Origin: Clostridia bacterium
GTDB taxonomy: Bacteria; Bacillota; Clostridia; Oscillospirales; Acutalibacteraceae
Assembly (NCBI GenBank): GCA_017402845.1
Contig: JAFPLH010000085.1
Location: 1-45,076, forward strand
Reading direction: 5' to 3'
DNA: 45,076 bases
The notes under the pieces were generated by a model. It ran no database searches. It had not been told where the DNA came from and was given only the letters and a program-made list of their open reading frames with translations. This document shows positions 1-7,921 of the stretch, one piece after another. The position numbers and the translations under genes are program-made. Position 1 is the stretch's first letter. Every line of letters starts with the position of its first letter.

Positions 1-75
1 ATCTTCTTGTCTTACTCCTGCTGCACTCATGCGAGTCGAGAACGTCCTATGGTAACGTCTGCCACAGACAGTCCG

Positions 76-155
76 CACCCTCAAAGAGGTAATTAAACCC
101 AAAGGCTCCCTCTTTGAGGGTGCTGTCAACGATAGCTGACTGAGGGAGAAATGCA
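76..155. repeat. Hairpin-forming intergenic repeat
   Basis: Two perfect 14-nt arms (76-89 and 109-122) form a stem around a 19-nt loop. A second complementary pair (CTCCCTC near 107 and GAGGGAG near 143) could form an alternative fold. The pattern AAGGCTCCCTC...GCTGAC...GAGGGAG resembles dispersed palindromic repeats common in gut Clostridia; that family link is from memory. The rest of 1-382 is AT-rich and I see no gene in it. Confidence 0.5.
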
Positions 156-382
156 AGAAATTATCTGTTTTATTTTCTTAAGTTGACGAAATTGCAGTTA
201 GGGAACCAATATCCCTGTACTTTGTGCGTGGTTTCTTTTTGACATTTGCAGTTTTCAATTATGATGAATCTTGTGAAAACGTAATTAATTATATGGAATT
301 GAAATTCTTGTGATAATATTTTTAAAAATTTTCTGATGAATTAAAGAAATTACAAGAAAATATTCATATTTGTTTGAAAAAG

Positions 383-422
383 AAGAAAAATAACCACCCA
401 CTCAACAGAGAGGGCGGTTATT
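383..422 (-). terminator. Rho-independent terminator of the 73-aa gene
   Basis: On the minus strand a stem of about 11 bp (AATAACCGCCC pairing with GGGTGGTTATT, one wobble) is followed by a T-rich run. It lies 25 nt beyond the stop of the upstream small gene, so it fits as that gene's terminator. Confidence 0.75.
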
Positions 423-446
423 CTCGTTAAAACAATTTATATAAAA

Positions 447-668
447 TTATACTTTCTTCTCGATACTCCAATCCCTTACTTCTTCAACGGCTGTGTCTGA
501 GGGTATCGCACAGTTTGTTCTGTCATCTGTCTTGTATCTCTCAGCAAGCAGCATAACACCGTATAAAGGTCCGCTTCTTAGTGCGTCGTTCATATATTCG
601 GGCGGGATCTCACAGTTTGAGTACTTGATCGCATTTTTGATTTTATCTTTATCATAATTATCAGTCAT
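447..668 (-). CDS. Small hypothetical protein, 73 aa
   Basis: I do not recognise this protein. It is 73 residues, charged and soluble, with no membrane segment or signal peptide. The sequence begins MTDNYDKDKIKNAIKYSNC and looks like a compact helical domain, with a central LLAERY stretch. The ATG has an AAAGGA ribosome binding site about 7 nt upstream, and a clear terminator follows, so the reading frame is probably expressed. It sits downstream of an XRE regulator on the same strand but is separated by a terminator-like hairpin, so it is likely its own unit. Confidence 0.65.
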   Translation of the reverse strand: MTDNYDKDKIKNAIKYSNCEIPPEYMNDALRSGPLYGVMLLAERYKTDDRTNCAIPSDTAVEEVRDWSIEKKV

Positions 669-730
669 TGTAATTATCCTTTCTTTTTTAGTGATATTAT
701 GCCTACAATGAATGAATTTTATACATTATA

Positions 731-762
731 AAATCCCCTCAGTATATATAATCTGTGGGGAT
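731..762 (-). terminator. Terminator-like hairpin after the XRE gene
   Basis: A 10-bp stem (ATCCCC-type arms, one mismatch) lies 17 nt beyond the stop of the XRE gene. On the minus strand it is followed by TTTTATAATG, a weak T-tract. Confidence 0.45.
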
Positions 763-778
763 AATCTTTTTTGATCGG

Positions 779-1348
779 TTACGCTGTATTATTTTTACGA
801 GGTCTGCCTCGTCTTTTTTTTACCGGATTTGCCTCATGCTGCATACTATCGTTATTTGCAGTATTTGCTGAAAATGTAACACCGTCAAAAGCCTTTACTA
901 TCGTTTCACCGGAAGTCTTTGTACAACGAGCGTATTCAAGCATGATTATCATTTTTATGTTATTGATCGCCTGTTCGTCAAGTGATGAAAGAATCATATC
1001 TGAGTTGAATGGTAAAAAAGAATTAATATCTATTGTACCCGCGCTGTCGTTGTTGTTGTTAAACTTTTTGATAATATCATAAGGAAAGCAGCCGAGTGAA
1101 CGTAGAAGCTCATGTGTTTTTTGTTGGTAGTCAAAAAACATTATCAGTGCTAAATATGTATCCCATGACATTGTTCTGAGGTTTCGTTCTATTGTTCCGT
1201 ATGTCTGACGTGATACGCCAATTATTGACGCAAGCTCTTCTTGTGATAATCCTGCCTGTGTTCTGAGTGTAACTAATTCGTTTGTCAAGTTTTTTATATA
1301 CGCTTTTTTCTCATCTTCCGAAAATGACCAAGTAGTGTCTTTAGACAT
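779..1348 (-). CDS. XRE-family HTH regulator with AT-hook-like C-terminus
   Basis: This is a DNA-binding protein of 189 aa. Residues about 18-75 form a Cro/C1-type helix-turn-helix (LRTQAGLSQEELASIIGVSR, then QTYGTIERN). The middle (about 80-170) is of unknown function and has no membrane segment. The C-terminus carries KKRRGRPRKNN, whose GRP core flanked by basic residues matches the AT-hook minor-groove motif. The ATG is preceded by TTAGGAG, and a TTGACG-17-TATAAT promoter lies upstream. The target is unknown; autoregulation is common for this family but no operator is visible. The HTH assignment is secure, the AT-hook role is inference. Confidence 0.85.
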   Translation of the reverse strand: MSKDTTWSFSEDEKKAYIKNLTNELVTLRTQAGLSQEELASIIGVSRQTYGTIERNLRTMSWDTYLALIMFFDYQQKTHELLRSLGCFPYDIIKKFNNNNDSAGTIDINSFLPFNSDMILSSLDEQAINNIKMIIMLEYARCTKTSGETIVKAFDGVTFSANTANNDSMQHEANPVKKRRGRPRKNNTA

Positions 1349-1393
1349 ATATGTTTTGCTCCTAACATTAATCTATCAAATATTACTAATAAT

Positions 1394-1422
1394 ATTATAT
1401 AAAAATAAAAGCTATTCGTCAA
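1394..1422 (-). promoter_or_regulatory. Sigma-A-type promoter of the XRE gene
   Basis: On the minus strand TTGACG (1417-1422) and TATAAT (1394-1399) are separated by 17 nt, just upstream of the XRE gene's ribosome binding site. Confidence 0.75.
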
Positions 1423-1549
1423 CAAGGTATTTGAAAATTTTACAAATTATTTTGATAATATACTAAATCGACAAACTAAATGTAAAAGATAGAATAATAA
1501 TTAGTCGGATAGTGGACAAAAAAGTCGTATTGTGTAAAAAATATTTATT

Positions 1550-2173
1550 TTAGAATTCTTCGTTCTGTGTATTACAGTAAACAATGCTGTGAGATGAACT
1601 TTTTGAACGGTATAAAGCCTTGTCTGCTGCCGCATAAAGGTCTTCAAAAGTATTGCCATTTTCAGGAGATGCAGCAACACCGCAGCAAGAAGTAAGAGTA
1701 AGCTTTGTAGGCTTATCGTAAAATTCTGCAACACCGGATTTTTTTATAGTATTGTTGATTTTTTCTTTGTCGCATTTTCCTTTTATGAATACAACAAACT
1801 CATCTCCGCCGAGACGTCCGACGATCTCTTTGTCAAAAGCTTTTGATATACGAGAAGCAAATCTCTTAATAAATTCATCGCCTGCTGCGTGACCGAACGT
1901 ATCGTTTACTGATTTAAAACCGTTTACATCAAATATAAGCAAAGCGCCTATACCGGTTGAGGCAAGTTCTTCGTTCATTTCAGAAATAAATGCTTTTCTT
2001 GACAAAACGCCGGTCAAATAATCAAAGCGCAGCTCTTTTTCAAGCACCTTGATTCTTCGCTCATAGTTTTTCTTAGCTTTCTTTGATTTTATAAGTAAAT
2101 AAAAAGTAAAGAAGCAAAAGACTGCTGCAATAATACAAATAAGTATAAATTCTGTTTTTTCGATTGTACTCAA
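1550..2173 (-). CDS. Membrane-anchored GGDEF diguanylate cyclase
   Basis: The predicted reaction is synthesis of cyclic di-GMP from two GTP. The protein has 207 aa: one N-terminal membrane segment (about 8-28), a short charged linker, and a GGDEF domain from about 48 to the end. The active-site motif GRLGGDEF is intact (GGDEF at 122-126), as are the metal/GTP elements FDVNGFKSVND (81-91). The product-inhibition I-site (RxxD five residues before GGDEF) is absent: those positions read FDKE. The start codon is TTG at 2171-2173, with GGAGG 7 nt upstream. No EAL or HD-GYP gene is in the window. It lies after nadBC but beyond a strong terminator. Confidence 0.88.
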   Translation of the reverse strand: MSTIEKTEFILICIIAAVFCFFTFYLLIKSKKAKKNYERRIKVLEKELRFDYLTGVLSRKAFISEMNEELASTGIGALLIFDVNGFKSVNDTFGHAAGDEFIKRFASRISKAFDKEIVGRLGGDEFVVFIKGKCDKEKINNTIKKSGVAEFYDKPTKLTLTSCCGVAASPENGNTFEDLYAAADKALYRSKSSSHSIVYCNTQNEEF

Positions 2174-2189
2174 GTTTTTTCCTCCTCAA

Positions 2190-2238
2190 TCAAAAAGCAA
2201 CATACCACAGATAAATGCTTACTTTGTGTTATGTTGCC
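2190..2238 (-). terminator. Rho-independent terminator of nadBC
   Basis: On the minus strand GCAACATA...TATGTTGC arms with an inner CACA/TGTG extension are followed by TTTTTG. It lies 24 nt beyond the nadC stop and before the GGDEF ribosome binding site. Confidence 0.85.
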
Positions 2239-2261
2239 TTATTATTTCTTGTGGAAACCAA

Positions 2262-3119
2262 TCAATTAACAGCGTGAAGATTTTTAAGTGACAGATCAAG
2301 AATAGGTGCAGAATGTGTAAGTGCACCGCTTGAAATATAGTCTACACCGATTTTTGTGAGCGCCTCAACATTTTCCTTTGTAACGTTGCCTGAGCACTCA
2401 GTTTCGGCTCTGCCTGCAATTATCTCGATAGCCTGCTTCATAACGCCGATAGGCATATTATCGAGCATAATAATATCAGCGCCTGCGTCGGCTGCCTCTT
2501 TGACCATTTCAAGTGTTTCGCACTCTACCTCAATTTTTCTTACGAAAGGAGCATACTCTTTAGCAGCTTTAACCGCCTTTGCAACGCTGCCGGCAGCGCC
2601 TATATGATTATCCTTTAGCAGTACGCCGTCTGATAAGTTGTATCTGTGGTTATTGCCGCCGCCTGTCTTTACTGCATACTTTTCAAAAATACGCATATTC
2701 GGAGTAGTTTTTCTTGTATCGAGAAGTTTTGTATTACTGCCCTCAAAGAGCTTTGCTACTTCGTTTGTATAAGTTGCGATACCACTCATTCTCTGTAAAT
2801 AGTTGAGCGCTGTTCTCTCGCCTGAAAGAAGTACTCTGATATCGCCTGTAACCTTGCCTACTATATCTTTATTATGTACGGCGTCGCCGTCTTTGAAGTA
2901 AAACTCTGTTACTGTATTGCTGTCAAGCAGTTCAAAAACTCTCTGAAAAACATACAGACCGCAAATAATACCGTCCTGCTTTGCAATAAGCTGAACCTCA
3001 CCTTTTTGATAGTGGGGCATAACGGCATTTGTAGAAACGTCTTCACTTGAAATATCTTCTTTAAGAGCAAGCATAATAAGCTCATCAGCGTTAAGCTTCA
3101 TAGTAATATTATTGTTCAT
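2262..3119 (-). CDS. nadC: Nicotinate-nucleotide pyrophosphorylase (carboxylating)
   Basis: Quinolinate phosphoribosyltransferase: it converts quinolinate and PRPP to nicotinate mononucleotide, CO2 and PPi in de novo NAD synthesis. At 285 aa it has the family's usual length. Hallmarks are ERTALNYLQRMSGIAT (101-116), DTRKTTPNMR (134-143), GGGNNHRYNLSD (153-164), KDNH (169-172) and the late DIIMLDNM segment. The ATG (3117-3119) overlaps the end of nadB by 11 nt and has GGGGAG upstream, so the two genes are translated as a pair. A terminator follows. Confidence 0.97.
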   Translation of the reverse strand: MNNNITMKLNADELIMLALKEDISSEDVSTNAVMPHYQKGEVQLIAKQDGIICGLYVFQRVFELLDSNTVTEFYFKDGDAVHNKDIVGKVTGDIRVLLSGERTALNYLQRMSGIATYTNEVAKLFEGSNTKLLDTRKTTPNMRIFEKYAVKTGGGNNHRYNLSDGVLLKDNHIGAAGSVAKAVKAAKEYAPFVRKIEVECETLEMVKEAADAGADIIMLDNMPIGVMKQAIEIIAGRAETECSGNVTKENVEALTKIGVDYISSGALTHSAPILDLSLKNLHAVN

Positions 3120-4416
3120 GTTTTTTTCTCTCCCCGGCTTTTTCGATTTCTCCCCTCATATACGAAACGTAATCGTCACGCAGTACAAGGTAGTCAGTTT
3201 TTTCGGCTGTAATTTTTTCGTACTTACTTACTATATCGTCATCAGGCGTATTGCTTGACGTATCAGCCGAAATATGCTTTGCACAGCGTTTGGCGAATAC
3301 AAGACTTTCAAGCAAAGAATTGCTTGCCAGACGGTTTTTTCCGTGTACACCGTTGCAGCTTGCTTCACCTACTGCATAAAGATGACCGCAGGTCGTTTTG
3401 CTGTCTGAGTCAACGTGTACGCCGCCCATAAAGTAATGTTGTGCAGGTACTACGGGTATACTCTCTTTAGTAACATCATAGCCCTGTTCAAGGCATTGTT
3501 TATATATATTCGGGAAATGCTTTTTTATTTCTTCTTCGTTAATATTTTTAAGTGACAGCCATACATGAGGAGTACCGTCTTTTTTCATCTGTTCTCTGAT
3601 CGCCTGAGTAACAACATCTCTGGGCTGAAGCTCATCTGTAAATCTGTTTCCGTGTGCGTCAAGCAGAACAGCGCCCTCTCCTCTTACAGACTCAGATATC
3701 AAGAATCTTCTTCCTCTTGTAGAGGCGTATAGGGTAGTGGGGTGTATCTGTACATAGTCTATGTTTTCAAGCTCTACACCATGCTCCATACATACAGCAA
3801 GAGCGTCGCCGGTCAAGTGACGATAGTTTGTAGAGTGTACGTACAAACCGCCCACACCGCCTGTTGCAAGTACAGTAAAGTCTGCAAAGATATTGTATAT
3901 ATCGCCGTCAGCATTTTTTACAACGGCGCCAAGACAATTATTATCCTCGATAAGCAGGTCGATCATAGAGGTATACTCCATAATGGTAATATTTTTTCTG
4001 CTTTTTGCCTCGCTTAAAAGCTTTGAAGTAATTTCTTTGCCTGTAATATCCTTGTGAAACAGTATTCTCGGTGTTGAGTGTGCGCCCTCTCTTGTAAAAG
4101 CAAAGTCATTGCCGTTTTTCTCGAATTCTACTCCGAACCCTACAAGATCGGAGATAACATCTTGAGAAGAACGTATCATTATATCGACAGATTCTTTACG
4201 ATTTTCGTAATGTCCGGCTTTCATAGTATCTTCAAAATAATTTTGATAGTCGCTTTCGTCTTTAAGCATACAAATACCGCCCTGAGCCAAAAACGAGTCG
4301 CTGTTTTCGCAAATATCCTTTGTTATTATCAAAATATTTTTGTATGCAGGCAGATTTAGAGCACAAAACAAACCGCCCACACCGGAGCCTATTATCAAAA
4401 CATCTGTTTTCTTCAT
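3109..4416 (-). CDS. nadB: L-aspartate oxidase
   Basis: An FAD enzyme that oxidises L-aspartate to iminoaspartate, the substrate that quinolinate synthase (NadA) condenses with DHAP. I place the start at the ATG directly before KKTDVLIIGSGVGG, because the dinucleotide-binding GxGxxG (10-15) should be near the N-terminus. The frame is open upstream to a TTG at 4464 that has no ribosome binding site. The 435 residues include the FAD/substrate motifs GEGAVLLDAHGNRFTDE and HYFMGGVHVD, and RLASNSLLESLVF. The protein is shorter than the ~530-aa proteobacterial enzyme, mainly at the C-terminus. No nadA lies next to it, although Clostridia often have nadABC together. Confidence 0.93.
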   Translation of the reverse strand: MKKTDVLIIGSGVGGLFCALNLPAYKNILIITKDICENSDSFLAQGGICMLKDESDYQNYFEDTMKAGHYENRKESVDIMIRSSQDVISDLVGFGVEFEKNGNDFAFTREGAHSTPRILFHKDITGKEITSKLLSEAKSRKNITIMEYTSMIDLLIEDNNCLGAVVKNADGDIYNIFADFTVLATGGVGGLYVHSTNYRHLTGDALAVCMEHGVELENIDYVQIHPTTLYASTRGRRFLISESVRGEGAVLLDAHGNRFTDELQPRDVVTQAIREQMKKDGTPHVWLSLKNINEEEIKKHFPNIYKQCLEQGYDVTKESIPVVPAQHYFMGGVHVDSDSKTTCGHLYAVGEASCNGVHGKNRLASNSLLESLVFAKRCAKHISADTSSNTPDDDIVSKYEKITAEKTDYLVLRDDYVSYMRGEIEKAGERKKHEQ

Positions 4417-4434
4417 AGAACCAATACCCCATTC

Positions 4435-4497
4435 AAGCGGGTGTAACCGCTTAATCAAACTCAAACAATGCGGAATAAGCCCAATGGCATTTTTCCG
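4435..4497 (-). promoter_or_regulatory. Structured leader of nadB (two hairpins)
   Basis: Between the nadB promoter and its ATG lie two hairpins: an imperfect one at 4471-4497 (CGGAA...TTCCG ends) and AAGCGG/CCGCTT with a 6-nt loop at 4435-4452. This may be an operator or RNA control element; I match it to no known class. Confidence 0.35.
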
Positions 4498-4523
4498 ACT
4501 TCCATTATAATTATACTTATTTT

Positions 4524-4552
4524 AGTATAACACATACAGCGGTTTGTTACAA
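4524..4552 (-). promoter_or_regulatory. Sigma-A-type promoter of nadBC
   Basis: On the minus strand TTGTAA (4547-4552) and TATACT (4524-4529) have 17-nt spacing. The inferred start near 4517 leaves a leader of about 100 nt before nadB. Confidence 0.65.
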
Positions 4553-4669
4553 GCAGTAATTCTAAGATTAGATAAAATAAGCAGATTTTTTTTTCGGTGT
4601 GGGCAGATAATTGGCTGTATTGTATTTATCAGAGCTTTGTATATACAATGATACAGCAAAAATTTATTA

Positions 4670-4732
4670 GTAAAACACAAAAACCGCATAAACACCTAAG
4701 TTATTTTAAGCACATTTTAGGTATCTATGCGG
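4670..4732 (-). terminator. Rho-independent terminator of tRNA-Pro
   Basis: A long minus-strand stem, CCGCATAGATACCTAA pairing with TTAGGTGTTTATGCGG, is followed by TTTTTGTGTTTT. It begins 18 nt past the tRNA 3' end. Confidence 0.88.
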
Positions 4733-4750
4733 AATATGATTCTTTACAAG

Positions 4751-4824
4751 TCGAGGTGACAGGACTTGAACCTGCGGCATCTTGGTCCCAAACCAAGCAC
4801 TCTACCAAACTGAGTTACACCTCG
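4751..4824 (-). tRNA. tRNA-Pro (anticodon TGG)
   Basis: The cloverleaf can be read on the minus strand. The acceptor arms CGAGGTG/CACCTCG have discriminator A. The anticodon stem CTTGG/CCAAG encloses TTTGGGA, giving anticodon TGG (proline). The T-arm contains GGTTCAAGTCC. The 3' CCA is not encoded, since CTT follows the discriminator. It lies 19 nt beyond the PHP gene and has its own promoter and terminator. Confidence 0.96.
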
Positions 4825-4843
4825 AAAGCTGTAATCAAACAGC

Positions 4844-5755
4844 TTATTTATTATATATTAAAACCGGCTGTTTGTCAACGGTTTTATTAAAATTTTTTTT
4901 ATTTATATTTTTAGAAGTAAATGTATGTCCTCTTTTTTCTGCAAGAGCTATAAGCTTGTCAAGCTGTTCGTCTGTTGCGAACCCTGTGCCTATCTTTAAC
5001 GGCGAAGAAGTGTTTCTGCCGTGAAAATCCGTACCGCCTGTGATAATAAGATCATTCTTTCGGCAAAGCTCACCCAAGACCTCATGATCTGAGTCTTTTG
5101 CACGAGGATAATTTACCTCTATACCGTCTAATCCGTTAGAGATCAGCTCAGGTATTATCTCGTAGCTGTTATATACATTCGGGTGAGCAAGCACACAAAC
5201 TGCGCCTGACTCTCTTATCAGTTTTAGTGCGTCAAAAACGTCGGGTAATCTATACGGTATTTTTGCTATACCGTTTTTCCCGAAAAGGCTGCGAAATAAT
5301 TCTCCGTAAATGTCGTTTGTATAACCTGCGTTTATCAGTGCTGTCATTATATGCTGCTTGAATAGTCCCGAACCGGGCGTCACGCTTGAAAAAATCATTT
5401 CCTGCGGTATGGGGTAGTGCTTTAATACAATAGGTACAGCAGATAATACAGAACGAGTGCGAAGCTTTGTTGTAAGGTCTGTCATAGGCTTGATAATGCT
5501 TTCGTCCTGCGGCATATAGCACAGTAAATGTACTTTTCGGTTGCGCTTATAGTCATATGAAGATATTTCCGCACCGGGTATTACCGTAATACCAATTTTT
5601 GAGCCGAGATCAACAGCTTCATTACACCCTGAAAATGTATCGTGGTCGGTAATAGCAACGGCATGAAGTCCTTGCGCTTTTGCAAGCAGAATGATCTCCT
5701 TTACGGTAAGAGTACCGTCGGAATAAACAGAATGACAGTGCAGGTCAGCAGACAT
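4844..5755 (-). CDS. PHP-domain phosphoesterase (YciV/TrpH type)
   Basis: Metal-dependent phosphoesterase of 303 aa. Family members of the YciV/TrpH type remove phosphates from 3',5'-nucleoside bisphosphates or short RNA; the exact substrate here is inference. The metal ligands of a PHP active site are visible: DLHCHS (H6, H8), ITDHDTF (35-41), the PGAE glutamate (63), AHPN (H191) and GGTDFHG (D243, H245). The ATG has GGAGG 8 nt upstream and the promoter is TTGTAA-17-TATAAT. The 3' end of the gene doubles as the tRNA-Pro promoter. It is divergent from the sortase operon. Confidence 0.9.
   Translation of the reverse strand: MSADLHCHSVYSDGTLTVKEIILLAKAQGLHAVAITDHDTFSGCNEAVDLGSKIGITVIPGAEISSYDYKRNRKVHLLCYMPQDESIIKPMTDLTTKLRTRSVLSAVPIVLKHYPIPQEMIFSSVTPGSGLFKQHIMTALINAGYTNDIYGELFRSLFGKNGIAKIPYRLPDVFDALKLIRESGAVCVLAHPNVYNSYEIIPELISNGLDGIEVNYPRAKDSDHEVLGELCRKNDLIITGGTDFHGRNTSSPLKIGTGFATDEQLDKLIALAEKRGHTFTSKNINKKNFNKTVDKQPVLIYNK
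4850..4878 (-). promoter_or_regulatory. Perfect consensus promoter of tRNA-Pro inside the PHP gene end
   Basis: On the minus strand TTGACA (4873-4878) and TATAAT (4850-4855) are exactly 17 nt apart. Both lie in the last codons of the PHP gene. The start site would fall near 4843, about 19 nt before the mature tRNA 5' end. Confidence 0.85.
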
Positions 5756-5787
5756 TTAAAAACCTCCGTAGTTCAATGTGCAAAACT

Positions 5788-5816
5788 ATTATAACAAAAC
5801 AAATTCAATATTACAA
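5788..5816 (-). promoter_or_regulatory. Sigma-A-type promoter of the PHP gene
   Basis: On the minus strand TTGTAA (5811-5816) and TATAAT (5788-5793) have 17-nt spacing. Confidence 0.7.
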
Positions 5817-5855
5817 CTGCCAAAATAAAAATAAATCGTTTTACTGTGCAGTCAA

Positions 5856-5884
5856 TTTACAAAAATAAAATTATGTGTTATAAT
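5856..5884 (+). promoter_or_regulatory. Sigma-A-type promoter of the sortase operon
   Basis: TTTACA (5856-5861) and TATAAT (5879-5884) have a 17-nt spacer, 36 nt before the first sortase ATG. Confidence 0.75.
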
Positions 5885-5920
5885 TCATATTGTAGATTTT
5901 TTATATAAAGAGGCGCAAAA

Positions 5921-6967
5921 ATGAGAAGAAAAATAATTGCTGTTATCATGCTTATTACTGGTATTGCTTTTGTATTGTATCCGATCATTGGCAATATCAT
6001 AAACGTAATGAAACAAAATTCGGTACAGGACGAATATAATGCAATGGTCTGCAATATGAATACCGAAACGAAAAATCAGATCAAAGACGCTGCTGCCGAG
6101 TATAACCAAAAGCTTGCAGAGGGACAGCTTGACATCATTTCGACTGATGAGGACGAAATTGACCGATCATACGACGACGGTTCGGGTTATACACAAGCGC
6201 TCAATGCGGGTAATGACGTTCTGGCGATCATAAAAATACCTAAAATAGATGTTGAACTGCCGATATACAGAGGTACTAACTCAGAAACACTCGAACAGGG
6301 TATAGGTCACCTGAGAAATACTTCTCTGCCCGTTGGCGGTGAAAGCTCGCACTGTGTTCTGACAGGTCATACGGGACTTCCTCGTTCTATGCTGTTTACC
6401 GATCTTAATAAGCTTGCAGAAGGCGATATGTTCTATATCCAGTACATTGACGAAATTCACGCATATAAAGTAGATCAGATAAAAATCGTAGAGCCTTATG
6501 ATAATTCCGATCTTGGCATTATCAGCGGTAAAGACTATATTACCTTACTTACCTGTTATCCCTACGGCATAAATTCTCACCGCCTGTTGGTCAGAGGTGA
6601 GCGAAGCGCATTTAACGGCGAGGTAGTTTTCGGAAAGTCGGGTAAGATCGAAGCCATTACCGAAAAGCCTGTTACTGTTACTTCTGCAACAGCAGACGCA
6701 CCTTTGCCCGTTGCCGAAAAGAAAAATATGGTTGATGAATTCTTGCATACCGAAGCAAAGGTAAATGTATACGGAAGAAATATTAATCTTTGGCTTGTGC
6801 TTATTGTTGTTGTACTCATCATTACAGGCGTTATAGTATGGCTTGTGATCTCAATTGTACAGTATAACAGGCTGTTAAAAAGAGTTGAAGCACGAAGCGC
6901 AGGTACAGCCGACAATGCTGAAAATACGGCTGCAAACAATGATGAAAGCGGCGGTGACAGCGAATGA
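5921..6967 (+). CDS. Class C-like sortase with C-terminal membrane anchor
   Basis: Sortases are membrane cysteine transpeptidases that cleave a C-terminal sorting motif and join surface proteins or pilins to another amine. This one has 348 aa: an N-terminal membrane segment (about 5-30), an extracytoplasmic linker, the beta-barrel from about 95, catalytic His in TGHTG (H150), Cys in LLTCYPYG (C212) and Arg in SHRLLVRG (R221). A second membrane segment (about 288-314) and a basic tail follow, an N-in/C-in topology typical of class C. I do not see the DPW/DPF lid motif. The ribosome binding site is AAGAGG. It overlaps the next sortase by 4 nt (ATGA). Confidence 0.93.
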   Translation: MRRKIIAVIMLITGIAFVLYPIIGNIINVMKQNSVQDEYNAMVCNMNTETKNQIKDAAAEYNQKLAEGQLDIISTDEDEIDRSYDDGSGYTQALNAGNDVLAIIKIPKIDVELPIYRGTNSETLEQGIGHLRNTSLPVGGESSHCVLTGHTGLPRSMLFTDLNKLAEGDMFYIQYIDEIHAYKVDQIKIVEPYDNSDLGIISGKDYITLLTCYPYGINSHRLLVRGERSAFNGEVVFGKSGKIEAITEKPVTVTSATADAPLPVAEKKNMVDEFLHTEAKVNVYGRNINLWLVLIVVVLIITGVIVWLVISIVQYNRLLKRVEARSAGTADNAENTAANNDESGGDSE

Positions 6968-7791
6968 AACGATTTAAAGCTTTAGTTATTATCGGAAGCT
7001 TGTTAATTGCCGTTGGTATGGGTATAATATTGTATTCGCCTGTTTCAAGCTTTGTAAATAATCAGAATATGAAAGAAACCATTTCTGAATACGATATTGA
7101 AATAAAGAAGATGATCGAAAACACCGATACCGGAGAGATCGAAAGAGTTATCAGCGAGATAAACGAAAGTACAGATACTGAATACACCATAGAGGATTAT
7201 ATCTCCGACAACGATATAACTATTGATACCGACAAGCAAGAGCTTAACTGGGCTTGGCTTTCGCTTTTGCGTGAGCAGATGCAGCAGTATAACAATGATC
7301 TTCTTGAGTACGGGCAATATGAACTCAACGATCCGTTTGCGTATGAACAGCCGTCATTTAATCTGTACACATACAGCCTTTATGACAATGTATTCGGTCA
7401 TATTTCCGCACCTGCTATTGATATGGATCTGCCGATATACCTCGGTGCAAATCAGTATAATATGAATTTCGGGGCGGTACAGCTTTCTTATTCGTCAATG
7501 CCTATCGGCGGAGAGAGTACAAACGCTGTTTTTGCGGCGCACCGTGGATACATAGGAAAAATATTTTTTGATAATATCGTTTTTCTTAACGAGGGCGACG
7601 ACGTTTATATAACTAATCCGTGGGAAACCTTGCAGTACAGAGTAGCGTATACCGAGGTTATCAGCCCTTATGACATCGAAAAATGCTATATTCAAGAGGG
7701 AAAAGACCTGATTACACTTCTTACATGTCACCCATACGGCGAGAGTACATATCGCTATATGGTAGTGTGTGAGAGAGTTGCCGATCAATAA
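6964..7791 (+). CDS. Second class C-like sortase with DPF lid motif
   Basis: A sortase of 275 aa, translationally coupled to the first through an ATGA overlap. It has an N-terminal membrane segment (about 6-28), a long acidic helical linker (35-120), a DPF motif at 123-125 that resembles the active-site lid of pilin-polymerising class C sortases, then the barrel with His in AAHRGY (H193), Cys in LLTCHPYG (C255) and Arg in TYRYMV (R264). It ends shortly after the Arg strand and lacks the C-terminal anchor of its partner. The two differ enough to have different substrates. No pilin gene is adjacent; the nearest candidate substrate is the DUF4430 protein at 12162. Confidence 0.93.
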   Translation: MKRFKALVIIGSLLIAVGMGIILYSPVSSFVNNQNMKETISEYDIEIKKMIENTDTGEIERVISEINESTDTEYTIEDYISDNDITIDTDKQELNWAWLSLLREQMQQYNNDLLEYGQYELNDPFAYEQPSFNLYTYSLYDNVFGHISAPAIDMDLPIYLGANQYNMNFGAVQLSYSSMPIGGESTNAVFAAHRGYIGKIFFDNIVFLNEGDDVYITNPWETLQYRVAYTEVISPYDIEKCYIQEGKDLITLLTCHPYGESTYRYMVVCERVADQ

Positions 7792-7798
7792 AGAAAAA

Positions 7799-7843
7799 CA
7801 ACACCTCACAACCCTTTATCAAAGTACAGGGGCGTGAGGTGTT
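7799..7843. terminator. Terminator-like hairpin between convergent sortase and corA units
   Basis: 10-bp perfect arms AACACCTCAC (7800-7809) and GTGAGGTGTT (7834-7843). The minus-strand exit has GTTTTTCTTT, the plus-strand exit is only ATTGTAT, so it works best for the corA side. The same CAACACCTCACAA arm recurs at 40704. Confidence 0.65.
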
Positions 7844-7921
7844 ATTGTATAACGAATGGTCATAAAGCTATTGTTACATGACTAAATATATTAAGTTGGT
7901 TATAGAAAGTATAATTTAATT

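Noticed and set aside
4465..4523. NAD-responsive riboswitch in the nadB leader
   Set aside because: The hairpins match no known NAD riboswitch consensus I can recall; kept only as an unassigned leader.
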